From BOG-908 sp964244615 (GTDB lineage Bacteria; Pseudomonadota; Alphaproteobacteria; Acetobacterales; Acetobacteraceae), in the NCBI GenBank assembly GCA_964244615.1, contig CAXTJP010000001.1, positions 1 to 64,000 of the forward strand: a DNA stretch of 64,000 nucleotides. Direction: 5' to 3'. The notes beneath the pieces are model-generated. The model was not told the origin of the DNA. It worked only from the letters and a program-made list of their open reading frames with translations, and did no database searches. The position numbers and the translations under genes were made by a program. Shown piece after piece: positions 51,014 to 58,968 of this stretch; position 1 is the first letter of the stretch; every line of letters begins with the position of its first letter.

Positions 51014-51517
51014 GGACGCGATACGCACCCTCTCACCAGTATACGGTATCGACAGCCTCCCCGGGGAGCGCGTCCCATGGGAGCTTTCTTCTTCAACCAG
51101 CCGCTTGACACGCCGACACGACAAACACCCTTCTGTCAGAAGACGTTGCCGACCGGACATGAAAGGACGAGGAGCCACTGCACGGCGCGATCCAGCGCAA
51201 GTCTGCTCGGAAGATCAATCCGGAGAAGCTGCGCCAAACCAAGTTCTACATGGCAAGATATCGTCGACAAAGTCAACGATTGTGGTGATCCCGACGGCCA
51301 GGATTCGCAGGATCAAATAGTCCTTTGAGTCATGGCGGGCTCTGCATGCTGCCATCGACGGTTGCAGACTTTCCCGCTGAACCTGAAAAGTCGGCGTGTC
51401 CGAAGGGAGCGAGCCTGTTCACCGCCGGCGCCAGGACAGTCCAGCATGGTCGCCGGCTCACGATGTTCCGCGTCCGAAAGACCTGTAGTGTCCGCCTGCG
51501 CCATGCTATGCCAAGCA
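51014..51517. other. Spacer between the divergent ATP-grasp and acyltransferase genes
   Basis: 504 bases holding the 5' control regions of both genes. TTGACA occurs at 51107-51112 on the plus strand, without a good -10. A minus-strand frame extends the ATP-grasp gene to 51178 but reads as filler. No convincing gene or RNA was seen. Confidence 0.4.
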
Positions 51518-52621
51518 ATGGGAACCGCGACCCTTGCTTCTCTGCGCACCGGGCGACCGGACTTCCCGACGATCCAGGTTCTGCGAGCCCTGGCGGCCTT
51601 GATGGTCGTGGCCTTCCATGCCTTGGAAGCGTGGCAACGATTGCTGGATCCACGACACGCGACGGCCGCCTGGCCGAACGGGTCTGCCGGGGTCGATCTG
51701 TTTTTCGTCATCAGCGGCTTCGTCATCGCTATCGCCTCGCGCAGCCTGGCAGGCGGCCCGCTTGGCTGGCGCCTGTTTCTCATGCGGCGGTTGCAACGGA
51801 TCGTCCCTCTGTACTGGCTGCTGACCACGTGCATGCTGGCCATGGTGCTCCTCGCGCCAGCGCTCGCGCCGCATATCCAGCCCGGTGTCTGGAACACCGC
51901 AGCGTCGTACCTGTTCGTCCCGTCTTACGACAGGGCAGGCCTGCTGCGGCCTGTGCTCACGGTGGGCTGGACCCTCAACTTCGAAATGCTGTTCTACGTC
52001 CTGTTCGCAGCCGCCCTCGCCTGGCGGATTGCACCGCTCAAGCTGCTCCTGCCGATCCTGCTGCCGCTGGCGCTGCTCGGTTTCTTTCGCCTTGACAGCT
52101 GGCCGGCCGTGACGTCGCTCGCCAACAGCCTGGTGCTGGAGTTCTGCTTCGGGATCGTGGTGGCCCAGATCCACATGTCAGGCCGTCGCGTCTCGCCTGC
52201 CTGGGCCTGGTGTCTTTTGGTCGGTGGTTGCTGCCTGCTACCGACCTTGCCTGACGCGGGTGCTGCACGCGGGTTGGTTTGGGGCCTTCCGGCGGCCGCG
52301 ATCGTGTTGGGCGCGACGATGCTGGAGCCTGTACTGGGGCCGTATATCCCGGTCCTCGCTCTTGAGCTCGGTGATGCCTCCTACGCCATCTACCTGGTAC
52401 ACCCGTTCATCGTTCCGGCGCTGGCTCATGGGTTCCGACACCTGCCTGTGTCGCGCGGTGCGCTGCTGTTCATCGAAGTCGGCGCCTCGATACTGGCAAG
52501 CGGGCTCGCCGGCAGACTGCTCAACCAGCGTTTGGAACGGCCTATGCTGGCCTGGTTCAGGCGTGGACGCCCGCAGCGCAGCGTGGAGGCCGCTCAGCCT
52601 GTGCCAATGGGCACGGCCTGA
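51518..52621 (+). CDS. Acyltransferase 3 family membrane protein
   Basis: A 367-residue multi-span acyltransferase, the third of this family in the polysaccharide locus. Blocks seen: FPTIQVLRALAALMVVAFH, SAGVDLFFVISGFVIAI, LMRRLQRIVPLYWLL, TVGWTLNFEMLFYVLFA and LGDASYAIYLVHPFIVPAL. It likely O-acetylates or O-acylates a surface glycan. The ATG at 51518 is preferred; an ATG at 51503 adds five residues, and still earlier starts give arginine-rich filler. Confidence 0.92.
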   Translation: MGTATLASLRTGRPDFPTIQVLRALAALMVVAFHALEAWQRLLDPRHATAAWPNGSAGVDLFFVISGFVIAIASRSLAGGPLGWRLFLMRRLQRIVPLYWLLTTCMLAMVLLAPALAPHIQPGVWNTAASYLFVPSYDRAGLLRPVLTVGWTLNFEMLFYVLFAAALAWRIAPLKLLLPILLPLALLGFFRLDSWPAVTSLANSLVLEFCFGIVVAQIHMSGRRVSPAWAWCLLVGGCCLLPTLPDAGAARGLVWGLPAAAIVLGATMLEPVLGPYIPVLALELGDASYAIYLVHPFIVPALAHGFRHLPVSRGALLFIEVGASILASGLAGRLLNQRLERPMLAWFRRGRPQRSVEAAQPVPMGTA

Positions 52622-52698
52622 TCGTCGCGAGAAGTCCCAAAGACTCCGTCGCGGCCCATGGCCACCCTTGTCGAACCGTCGGTCAGGTCAGCCCGTCG

Positions 52699-54672
52699 TC
52701 AATCGGGCTTCGTCACGGCAAGGACGAGCGTGTCCCAGCGAGACAGCGAAACCGGCAGAGTGATCAGGCCGGCTTGCGCGTCGATGACGGTGCTGGTTGC
52801 CTTGAACAAGTCCGAGACCTGGGCTCGTGCGATACCCAGATCGGCCAAGGTCACCGTGCCGGATGCGCTGTCAGCCATGGGCCCGGTCGAAGGATTGCTG
52901 ATGACCAAGATCAGCCGCCCGTTCTGGTCATAGAACCCGAAGCAGGCCAGACCCGCGGACAGCTTGAGCGGCTGGTTGGTCAAGGCGGCAAACTCGCCGG
53001 GCGAGCTGACGACCGGCGCTATGGAAGTGAGCGCCTGCAGCTCGGATGGCGGCAGCAAGCTGGTGCCGCCGATCACCGCCCATGCCGAAGGTGCATTGTT
53101 CGTGCCGGCTTTGATGCTGCCGAGCGCTGCATCGGAGACGTAGTAGCCGACCGGACCGCCGCCATCGATGAAGGTCTGCAGGTCCGTCGCGGACAGGTAG
53201 CCACCGACCGAGAGGCCCGCACCGTGGCTGGCGGCGCCGGCCCGTTCGACGGCACGCTCGATGGCGGCCGAGTAGTACAGAGCCGCCCCGAACGGCCGGG
53301 TCGGCACGATGGACTGTATCAAGGAGGTGAGAGGGTCCAACGCGCTGAGCGTTCCGACATCCCAGTAATCGCGTGTGGTGTAGGCAAGCGCCCGCCGCAC
53401 CCGGCCAGCTTGGTCGGCGACATGCGCCCAGGCCGACCACAGCCACAGGCGCTTCATTAGCTTGTAGCCGACCTCCTGCCGCGTCGCCTGGTCCAGCGTG
53501 GGGTAGAATTGCGCGATGGCCTGCCAGTAGGCGCTGTCATCGGCCTCCAGGTTGGCGCCGTTTCGCAATCTCGGCTCGCGTGCGGCAGCGACGGCGAAGC
53601 CGGAAAGCTCGCCTACGGGAGAGACCGCGACCGGCCCCTGGCGATCGGCCTGGATCAGGTGATCGTCCCATGTGCACAGGTATGATCTCGGGTTTATATG
53701 AGCCACGAGAATGCGCTCGTCATTGCCGACCATGCGGCGATAGGACGGAGTCTCCGCACATTGATCGACGACCAGCCCGGTCCGGCCCGCGGCGCCGCCT
53801 ACGCGCAGGGCCAGTGCTCGGTAGAAGGCGCCGTAGCCCGCCGAGAGGAAGTCGTTCCACTGGTTGAACGCATTCCGTACGATCCAGTCTGCCTGGGCCG
53901 GTACCGTGGCGCCCTGGATCGTCAGCGACGGGTAGGCCTTGGCGAACGCGGACACGATGCGCGGGTTGAAGCTTTGGAAGCTGGAGGGCCGGTCGGGCTG
54001 GCTGTCGGTGAAATCCGAAAGGATCAGGCCGTAGGCGCCGGACAATGCCGATGTCAGGGACCAACGATAGGCATAATCGTCGCCCCAGTCGCACGCCGTC
54101 ATGCCAGGCGGACAATCGGCCGTGTCGAGCGGCGTGAGCGGGCTGATGTGGCCCCACTGACCGCCCCAGGATCTGTAGTAGCTCTCCGTCGGCATGGCGC
54201 CTCCGTCGAAGCCAAGATCCCAATATTGCGGGTGCGTGGCTACGAAGTTCCGCCAGGCCACAAATTCCGGCTTGTTGTAGAAGCCAAGGTTGAGATCGTT
54301 GACGACGAAGTCAGGTGGGTTCTGGAACGTCCCCGGTGGAAACGAGGCCGCGTACGTGTCTTCCCAACGCTGCAGGCCGGCGGCGGGAACGATACCGGCG
54401 GCTTCGAGCGAAGCGGCAGCATGTTTCGCAGACGCAATATCGTCCGGATTGTCGTAGAACGAACTCGGATTCGCCTGGTAGAACAGGTTGCCCGGTTCCA
54501 GCCCGACTGCGGCCCCGTAGGAATACTGGAAGATGCTGTTTTGGAAAGGCAGTGTTCTGTAGCTGGTCATGCCCACTTGCCCGGCCGCATCCACCGGCTG
54601 ACTCATCGCCGCCTGGCACCAGGCGGCCGCTGCTATGCTGATGGGAACGATGTATCGACGAAAATCCGACAT
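52699..54672 (-). CDS. Large exported protein of unknown family, glycosidase-like architecture
   Basis: A 657-residue protein with a short leader (IVPISIAAAAWCQAAMS). The central part has a helix/strand rhythm like a TIM barrel, including FYNKPEFVAWRNF, WGDDYAYRWSL and LVVDQCAETPSYRRM. It is followed by a helical region and a domain with LPPSELQALTSIAPVVSSPG. The end (FGFYDQNGRLILVISNPSTG onward) looks like a beta-sandwich. This layout is like large retaining glycosidases, but I could not identify catalytic residues. It neighbours the polysaccharide genes and is most likely exported. The ATG at 54672 opens the leader. Confidence 0.7.
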   Translation of the reverse strand: MSDFRRYIVPISIAAAAWCQAAMSQPVDAAGQVGMTSYRTLPFQNSIFQYSYGAAVGLEPGNLFYQANPSSFYDNPDDIASAKHAAASLEAAGIVPAAGLQRWEDTYAASFPPGTFQNPPDFVVNDLNLGFYNKPEFVAWRNFVATHPQYWDLGFDGGAMPTESYYRSWGGQWGHISPLTPLDTADCPPGMTACDWGDDYAYRWSLTSALSGAYGLILSDFTDSQPDRPSSFQSFNPRIVSAFAKAYPSLTIQGATVPAQADWIVRNAFNQWNDFLSAGYGAFYRALALRVGGAAGRTGLVVDQCAETPSYRRMVGNDERILVAHINPRSYLCTWDDHLIQADRQGPVAVSPVGELSGFAVAAAREPRLRNGANLEADDSAYWQAIAQFYPTLDQATRQEVGYKLMKRLWLWSAWAHVADQAGRVRRALAYTTRDYWDVGTLSALDPLTSLIQSIVPTRPFGAALYYSAAIERAVERAGAASHGAGLSVGGYLSATDLQTFIDGGGPVGYYVSDAALGSIKAGTNNAPSAWAVIGGTSLLPPSELQALTSIAPVVSSPGEFAALTNQPLKLSAGLACFGFYDQNGRLILVISNPSTGPMADSASGTVTLADLGIARAQVSDLFKATSTVIDAQAGLITLPVSLSRWDTLVLAVTKPD

Positions 54673-54977
54673 TGCTGTTTCCCGAATGGGGGTCGACCGG
54701 AGCCTGCCCCTGAACAGATCGATCTCGTTGCGGACACGCCCTTGGACTCGTCGAACATCTGGCTGGACGACGCGCGCCATCCGGCCGATCAGGGCCGTTC
54801 CGCGCAGCGCTGACACGGCTGATCGCGGCGCGGCATTCTGCATTGCTGGCAAGCCTGGCACAGTGACATGACTATCGGTCTGTAGCAGGCTCCACGGAAG
54901 CTTACAACCTTAAGCTGTCATATGATGACTTATTCTACTCAAGGTAGCGTCTTCTTGTTGCTGCCCATCGTTGCCAG
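54673..54977. other. Control region between divergent genes
   Basis: About 300 bases between the large exported protein gene and the small membrane ORF. It includes a palindrome GTCAT-ATG-ATGAC at 54917-54929 in an AT-rich patch (about 54895-54960) unlike the surroundings. This patch may hold the promoter of the minus-strand gene. Confidence 0.4.
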
Positions 54978-55006
54978 TTGACGTCGTTTTGCTTAGTCAC
55001 TATCGT
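54978..55006 (+). promoter_or_regulatory. Promoter for the small membrane ORF and possibly the decarboxylase
   Basis: TTGACG (54978-54983), a 17-base spacer and TATCGT (55001-55006) make a plausible sigma-70-like promoter. The next start codon in this direction is the ATG at 55045. Confidence 0.5.
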
Positions 55007-55044
55007 TCCATCAGGGTACAGGTACCAGGGCTCGGTAAGCACTG

Positions 55045-55236
55045 ATGGCGAGGCTTGAAGGTCGTCGCTTCTTGACCCGTCTGATCAGGGCGCTGTCGGT
55101 GCTGATCAGGGCCATACTCCTGACGCCGATCATACTCTGCCTGGCTTTTGCGTGGCTCGTGGCTGCCGCCCTGGCGATGATCGGCAACCTTCTCCGCCTG
55201 ACCCGCAAGTCCGACGCTTCCGGCATGGATCCCTAG
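55045..55236 (+). CDS. Small membrane protein, 63 residues
   Basis: An arginine-rich head (MARLEGRRFLTRLIRAL) is followed by a strong hydrophobic stretch, LIRAILLTPIILCLAFAWLV and AAALAMIGNLL, then a charged tail. It would be a single- or double-span inner-membrane protein. I do not recognise a family. A promoter-like sequence lies 39 bases upstream, and the decarboxylase gene begins 109 bases after its stop, so the two may share a transcript. It could still be a chance frame. Confidence 0.45.
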   Translation: MARLEGRRFLTRLIRALSVLIRAILLTPIILCLAFAWLVAAALAMIGNLLRLTRKSDASGMDP

Positions 55237-55331
55237 CAGCCTGCGGGGACGGCAAACACTGGCGAACTTGGCTGGGCCGGTGAGTTGGCCGACTTTAGCG
55301 AAGCGCTTGCGATCGGCCGCATCACCATGCC

Positions 55332-55338
55332 GGAGGAG
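55332..55338 (+). promoter_or_regulatory. Ribosome binding site that fixes the decarboxylase start
   Basis: GGAGGAG at 55332-55338 lies six bases before the ATG at 55345. It sits after the other in-frame candidates at 55285 (TTG) and 55327 (ATG), which therefore look unused. Confidence 0.7.
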
Positions 55339-55344
55339 TTGAGC

Positions 55345-56766
55345 ATGGACGGGCGGGACATCGTGACGGAGAACAGCGTATTGCAGCGCGCGCAGGCGCA
55401 CGCGGAACGATTCCTCGCAAGCCTTTCCACGGCACCGTTATCGGCCACCAAGGATGCAGCCGCATTGCGGCAGGCGCTCGGCGGTCCGATGCCGGAGACG
55501 GGGACGCCGCCGGAGGAGGTCATCGATGCACTCGTGGCAGCGGTCGAGGGCGGCCTGCTTCGCTCCGGGTCCGGGCGCTTTTTCGGCTGGGTCATCGGCG
55601 GCACGCTGCCGGTGGCGCTCGCGGCCGACTGGATGACCGCCGTCTGGGATCAGAACGCGGCCTCCTATGCCACCAGCCCGGCCGCATCGGTGGCGGAGGA
55701 GGTCTGCGGCACGTGGCTGAAGGACGTGCTGATGCTGCCGCCGGACGCGTCGTTCGCCATCGTCACAGGATGTCAGATGGCGCATGCCACCGCGCTTGCG
55801 GCCGCCCGACACCGGCTGCTGCAGCGCCGTGGCATCGATGTGGAGGCCGACGGGCTCGCGGGTGCACCGCGCATACGGATCCTCACCGGGGCGCACAGGC
55901 ACGAATCCCTGCTGCGCGCGGCCAGGCTGCTCGGGCTGGGATCGCGCTGCGTCGAACTGGTCGCCTGCGATCCCGACGGCAGGCTGTCGATGGCCGCCCT
56001 GGCTCGGGCGCTGGCTGCCGACGCGGGACCGACCATCGTCGTGCTGCAGGCCGGCGACATGAACACCGGCAGGTTCGACGATTTCGGACAGGCCTGTGCG
56101 CTGGCGCACGCGGCCGGCGCCTGGGTGCATGTGGACGGCGCCTTCGGCCTCTGGGCGGCCGTCAGCGAACGAACGCGTCACCTGCTGAACGGCGCGTCGC
56201 AAGCCGATAGCTGGGTGACCGACGGGCACAAATGGCTGAACCAGGGTTTCGATTCGGGCTACGTGTTCGTCGCGGATGCGGTCGCGCACCGGGCCGCCTT
56301 CGCCTTGGAAACCCAATACAGCCACGCCGTGGAAGGCACGCGTCGGCAGATCGACTGGAACCCGGAATGGTCGCGCCGTGCGCGCGTGTTCTCGGTGTAC
56401 GCGTCGTTGCGCGGCCTGGGGCGCAGCGGTTTGTGCGAGCTGATCGAACGGTGCTGCGACATGACGCGCCGGCTCGTGGCGGCCCTGGAGCAGCTGCCTG
56501 GCGTGGTGGTGCTGGCGGCGCCGGTCATCAACCAGGCGCTCGTCTGTTTCACCGCGCCAGACGGCCAGGACGACGAGAGGACCGATCGGGTGATCGCCGA
56601 ATTGCAGGCGTCGGGCGAGGCGTGGTTCGGCGGCACGACGTGGCGTGGCCGCCGGGCGATGCGGATATCGGTCTGCAACTGGAGTACCAACGAGAGCGAT
56701 GTCGGTCGCGCCGTGCAATCCATCCGTTGCGCCATACGTGACGTGGCAGCGCAGGGCAGTCGGTAA
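55345..56766 (+). CDS. PLP-dependent group II decarboxylase (aromatic/glutamate type)
   Basis: A 473-residue fold-type I PLP enzyme of the pyridoxal-dependent decarboxylase (DDC/GAD) family. The PLP lysine is K296 in VTDGHKWLNQGFDSG; HVDGAFGLW carries the cofactor-binding aspartate, and GAHRHESLLRAARLLGLG the ring-stacking histidine region. Members act on amino acids such as tryptophan, tyrosine, aspartate or glutamate; some in this subgroup act as aldolases or transaminase-like enzymes. The substrate is unknown. It may supply an amine to the polysaccharide pathway, but this is only suggested by position. The start is set by the strong ribosome binding site. Confidence 0.88.
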   Translation: MDGRDIVTENSVLQRAQAHAERFLASLSTAPLSATKDAAALRQALGGPMPETGTPPEEVIDALVAAVEGGLLRSGSGRFFGWVIGGTLPVALAADWMTAVWDQNAASYATSPAASVAEEVCGTWLKDVLMLPPDASFAIVTGCQMAHATALAAARHRLLQRRGIDVEADGLAGAPRIRILTGAHRHESLLRAARLLGLGSRCVELVACDPDGRLSMAALARALAADAGPTIVVLQAGDMNTGRFDDFGQACALAHAAGAWVHVDGAFGLWAAVSERTRHLLNGASQADSWVTDGHKWLNQGFDSGYVFVADAVAHRAAFALETQYSHAVEGTRRQIDWNPEWSRRARVFSVYASLRGLGRSGLCELIERCCDMTRRLVAALEQLPGVVVLAAPVINQALVCFTAPDGQDDERTDRVIAELQASGEAWFGGTTWRGRRAMRISVCNWSTNESDVGRAVQSIRCAIRDVAAQGSR

Positions 56767-56769
56767 GCG

Positions 56770-56850
56770 ATTCTTTTCTAAAAACAAACAAAGAACTTTG
56801 CCTCTTGAGTCGCGCGTTGCGGAGAGTCCCGCGACAGCACGAGCAGTTTT
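56770..56850. repeat. Dispersed repeat, copy 5 (degenerate)
   Basis: GATTCTTTTCT and AAAGAACTTTGCCTCTT precede CCCGCGACAGCACGAGCAG, which matches the conserved box (CGCGACAGCACGA, 56829-56841). It lies between the convergent decarboxylase and demethylase genes. Confidence 0.55.
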
Positions 56851-56887
56851 CGCTGCTCAAAGCAGGCCTTTGCCTCACCAACGCGCG

Positions 56888-58948
56888 TCAGACATCCTTG
56901 GCCAATCGCAGCGCATCAAAGACGGCGGCGTGGATGTTGCGGCTGGACACCGCGTCGCCGATGCGGAACAGCTGGTAGCGCGCCTGAACGTTGCGCACCA
57001 CGGTCTGGGCGCGGCCGGCGAGCAGGGCCGCGTGGTCCACCTCGCCGCCGTTGCGCGAGCCGGGCTTCAGCGCTTCGTACAGCTCGTCGAGCGGCAACGT
57101 GCCGTGCTCGATCACCACCTGATCGACACACCGCTCCTCCGTCTGCGTCCCGTAATCGCTGCCCAGCACGGCCACCAGCGCGTTGCCGTGTCGGCGCACC
57201 GAATGCAGCCGGGTGTTGACCGTCACCCGCACGCCGCAGCGATGAAAGATGCGGGCGTAGGCGGCGTGGTTCAGGCCGCCGATCTCCGGTGCCAGCATGC
57301 GCTCGGGCGTCACGAGTTCCACCGAGGCGCCGGCTTCGGCCAGCATCTCGGCCGCCTGCATGCCGGGATGCGCCCCGTTGTCGTCGTAGACCAGCACCCG
57401 GCCCGACAATGCGGCAGCGCCACCCAGCACGTCCCAGCTCGAGACGACGAGGTCGCGGCCGTCCTGCAGCACCGCCGTGTCCGGCACACCGCCGGTGGCG
57501 ACGAACACGGTGTCCGGGGCCAGCGCCAGCACGTCTTCGGCACCCGCATAGGTGTCGAAGCGGATCGTGGCACCCATCCGCGCCAGCTCGGACAGCCGCC
57601 AGTCCACGATGCCGATCAGTTCGCGGCGGCGCGGCGCGCGGGCCGCCAGCAGGATCTGCCCGCCGGCACGCGCGGTCGCTTCCAGCACCGTCACCCGGTG
57701 CCCGCGCTCGGCGGACACGCGTGCCGCTTCCAGCCCGGCGGGACCGGCGCCCACCACCACCACGTGGCGCGTCGGGCCGTCGGCGCGCGGGATCACGTGC
57801 GGCATGCTGGCTTCCCGCCCGGTCGCGGCGTTGTGCACGCATAGCGCCTCGTTACCCTCGTAGATGCGGTCCAGGCAGTAGGTGGCCCCGACGCAGGGGC
57901 GTATGCGGTCTTCCTGGCCCGACAGGACCTTGCGCACGATGTGCGGCTCGGCGATGTGCGCGCGGGTCATGCCGACCATGTCGAGCTTGCCCTCGGCGAT
58001 CGCGTGCCGGGCGGTCGCCACGTCGTTGATGCGGGCGGCGTGGAAGGTGGGAAAGCCGGTCGCCGCGCGCACTTCGCCGGCGAAGTCCAGGTGCTGCGCC
58101 GTGCCCATGCCGTGGATCGGGATGACGTGCGAGAGCGCGTTGTCGGTGTCCATGTGCCCGCGGATGATGTTGAGGAAGTCCACCACGCCGCCACCGGCGA
58201 AGCGGCGGGCGATCTCCACCCCGTCCGTGCGGCTCAGGCCGCTCTCCCAGTCCTCGTCGGCAACCATGCGCACGCCGATCAGGAAATCGGGCCCCACCGC
58301 GTCGCGCATCGCCTGCAGCACGCGCACGGAGAAGCGCATGCGGTTCTCCAGCGTGCCGTTGTACTCGTCGTCGCGGTGGTTGGTGGCGGGCGACCAGAAC
58401 TGGTCCGGCAGGTGGCCGTAGGCGTCGATCTCGAACCCGTCGAGCCCTGCCGCCTGCATGCGCTGTGCCGCCGCCGCGTAGTCGGCGACGATACGGTCGA
58501 GGTCCCAGCGCTCCGCCGCCTTGGGGAAACCGCGATGCGCCGCCTCCCGCACGCGCGAGGGGGCCAGCACCGGCAGCCAGTCCGCCTTGTTCCACGCGGT
58601 ACGGCGGCCGAGATGGGTGAGCTGGATCATCACCGCCGAGCCGTGCTCGTGGCACTCGTCGGACAGGCGGCGCAGCCAGGGCACGATCTCGTCACTATAG
58701 GCGAGCAGATTGCCGAACACCGGCGGGCTGTCCGGCGAGACCACGGCGGACCCCGCCGTCATCGTCAGGGCGATGCCGCCGCGCGCTTTCTCGACATGGT
58801 AGAGCCGGTAGCGGTCCTTCGGCATGCCGTCTTCGGAGTAGGACGGCTCGTGCGCGGTGCTCATCACACGGTTGCGCAGCGTCAGGTGCCGCAACTGGTA
58901 CGGCTGCATCAAGGGATCGCGGCTGATCGGCGTGGCGCTCGCGTGCAT
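56888..58948 (-). CDS. OYE/TMADH-type demethylase (DgcA / N-methylproline demethylase-like)
   Basis: A 686-residue flavoprotein, the same layout as dimethylglycine catabolism protein DgcA. An N-terminal FMN TIM barrel (residues ~1-370) is followed by an FAD/NAD(P) domain with VVVVGAGPAGLEAARVSAERG near 390. The iron-sulfur loop reads RPCVGATYCLDRIYEGNEALC; the usual C-x2-C spacing is replaced by C-x5-C, leaving three obvious cysteines. It probably removes a methyl group from dimethylglycine, N-methylproline or a similar amine. The ATG at 58948 has AGGAG seven bases upstream. The Rieske oxygenase gene ends 20 bases before it, so they are co-transcribed. Confidence 0.87.
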   Translation of the reverse strand: MHASATPISRDPLMQPYQLRHLTLRNRVMSTAHEPSYSEDGMPKDRYRLYHVEKARGGIALTMTAGSAVVSPDSPPVFGNLLAYSDEIVPWLRRLSDECHEHGSAVMIQLTHLGRRTAWNKADWLPVLAPSRVREAAHRGFPKAAERWDLDRIVADYAAAAQRMQAAGLDGFEIDAYGHLPDQFWSPATNHRDDEYNGTLENRMRFSVRVLQAMRDAVGPDFLIGVRMVADEDWESGLSRTDGVEIARRFAGGGVVDFLNIIRGHMDTDNALSHVIPIHGMGTAQHLDFAGEVRAATGFPTFHAARINDVATARHAIAEGKLDMVGMTRAHIAEPHIVRKVLSGQEDRIRPCVGATYCLDRIYEGNEALCVHNAATGREASMPHVIPRADGPTRHVVVVGAGPAGLEAARVSAERGHRVTVLEATARAGGQILLAARAPRRRELIGIVDWRLSELARMGATIRFDTYAGAEDVLALAPDTVFVATGGVPDTAVLQDGRDLVVSSWDVLGGAAALSGRVLVYDDNGAHPGMQAAEMLAEAGASVELVTPERMLAPEIGGLNHAAYARIFHRCGVRVTVNTRLHSVRRHGNALVAVLGSDYGTQTEERCVDQVVIEHGTLPLDELYEALKPGSRNGGEVDHAALLAGRAQTVVRNVQARYQLFRIGDAVSSRNIHAAVFDALRLAKDV

Positions 58949-58968
58949 GGTCTGCTCCTGCGGCCTGC

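Noticed and set aside
51178..51310. Short gene remnant upstream of the ATP-grasp gene
   Set aside because: Several frames are open for 40 to 50 codons, but none has a recognisable pattern or start signal.
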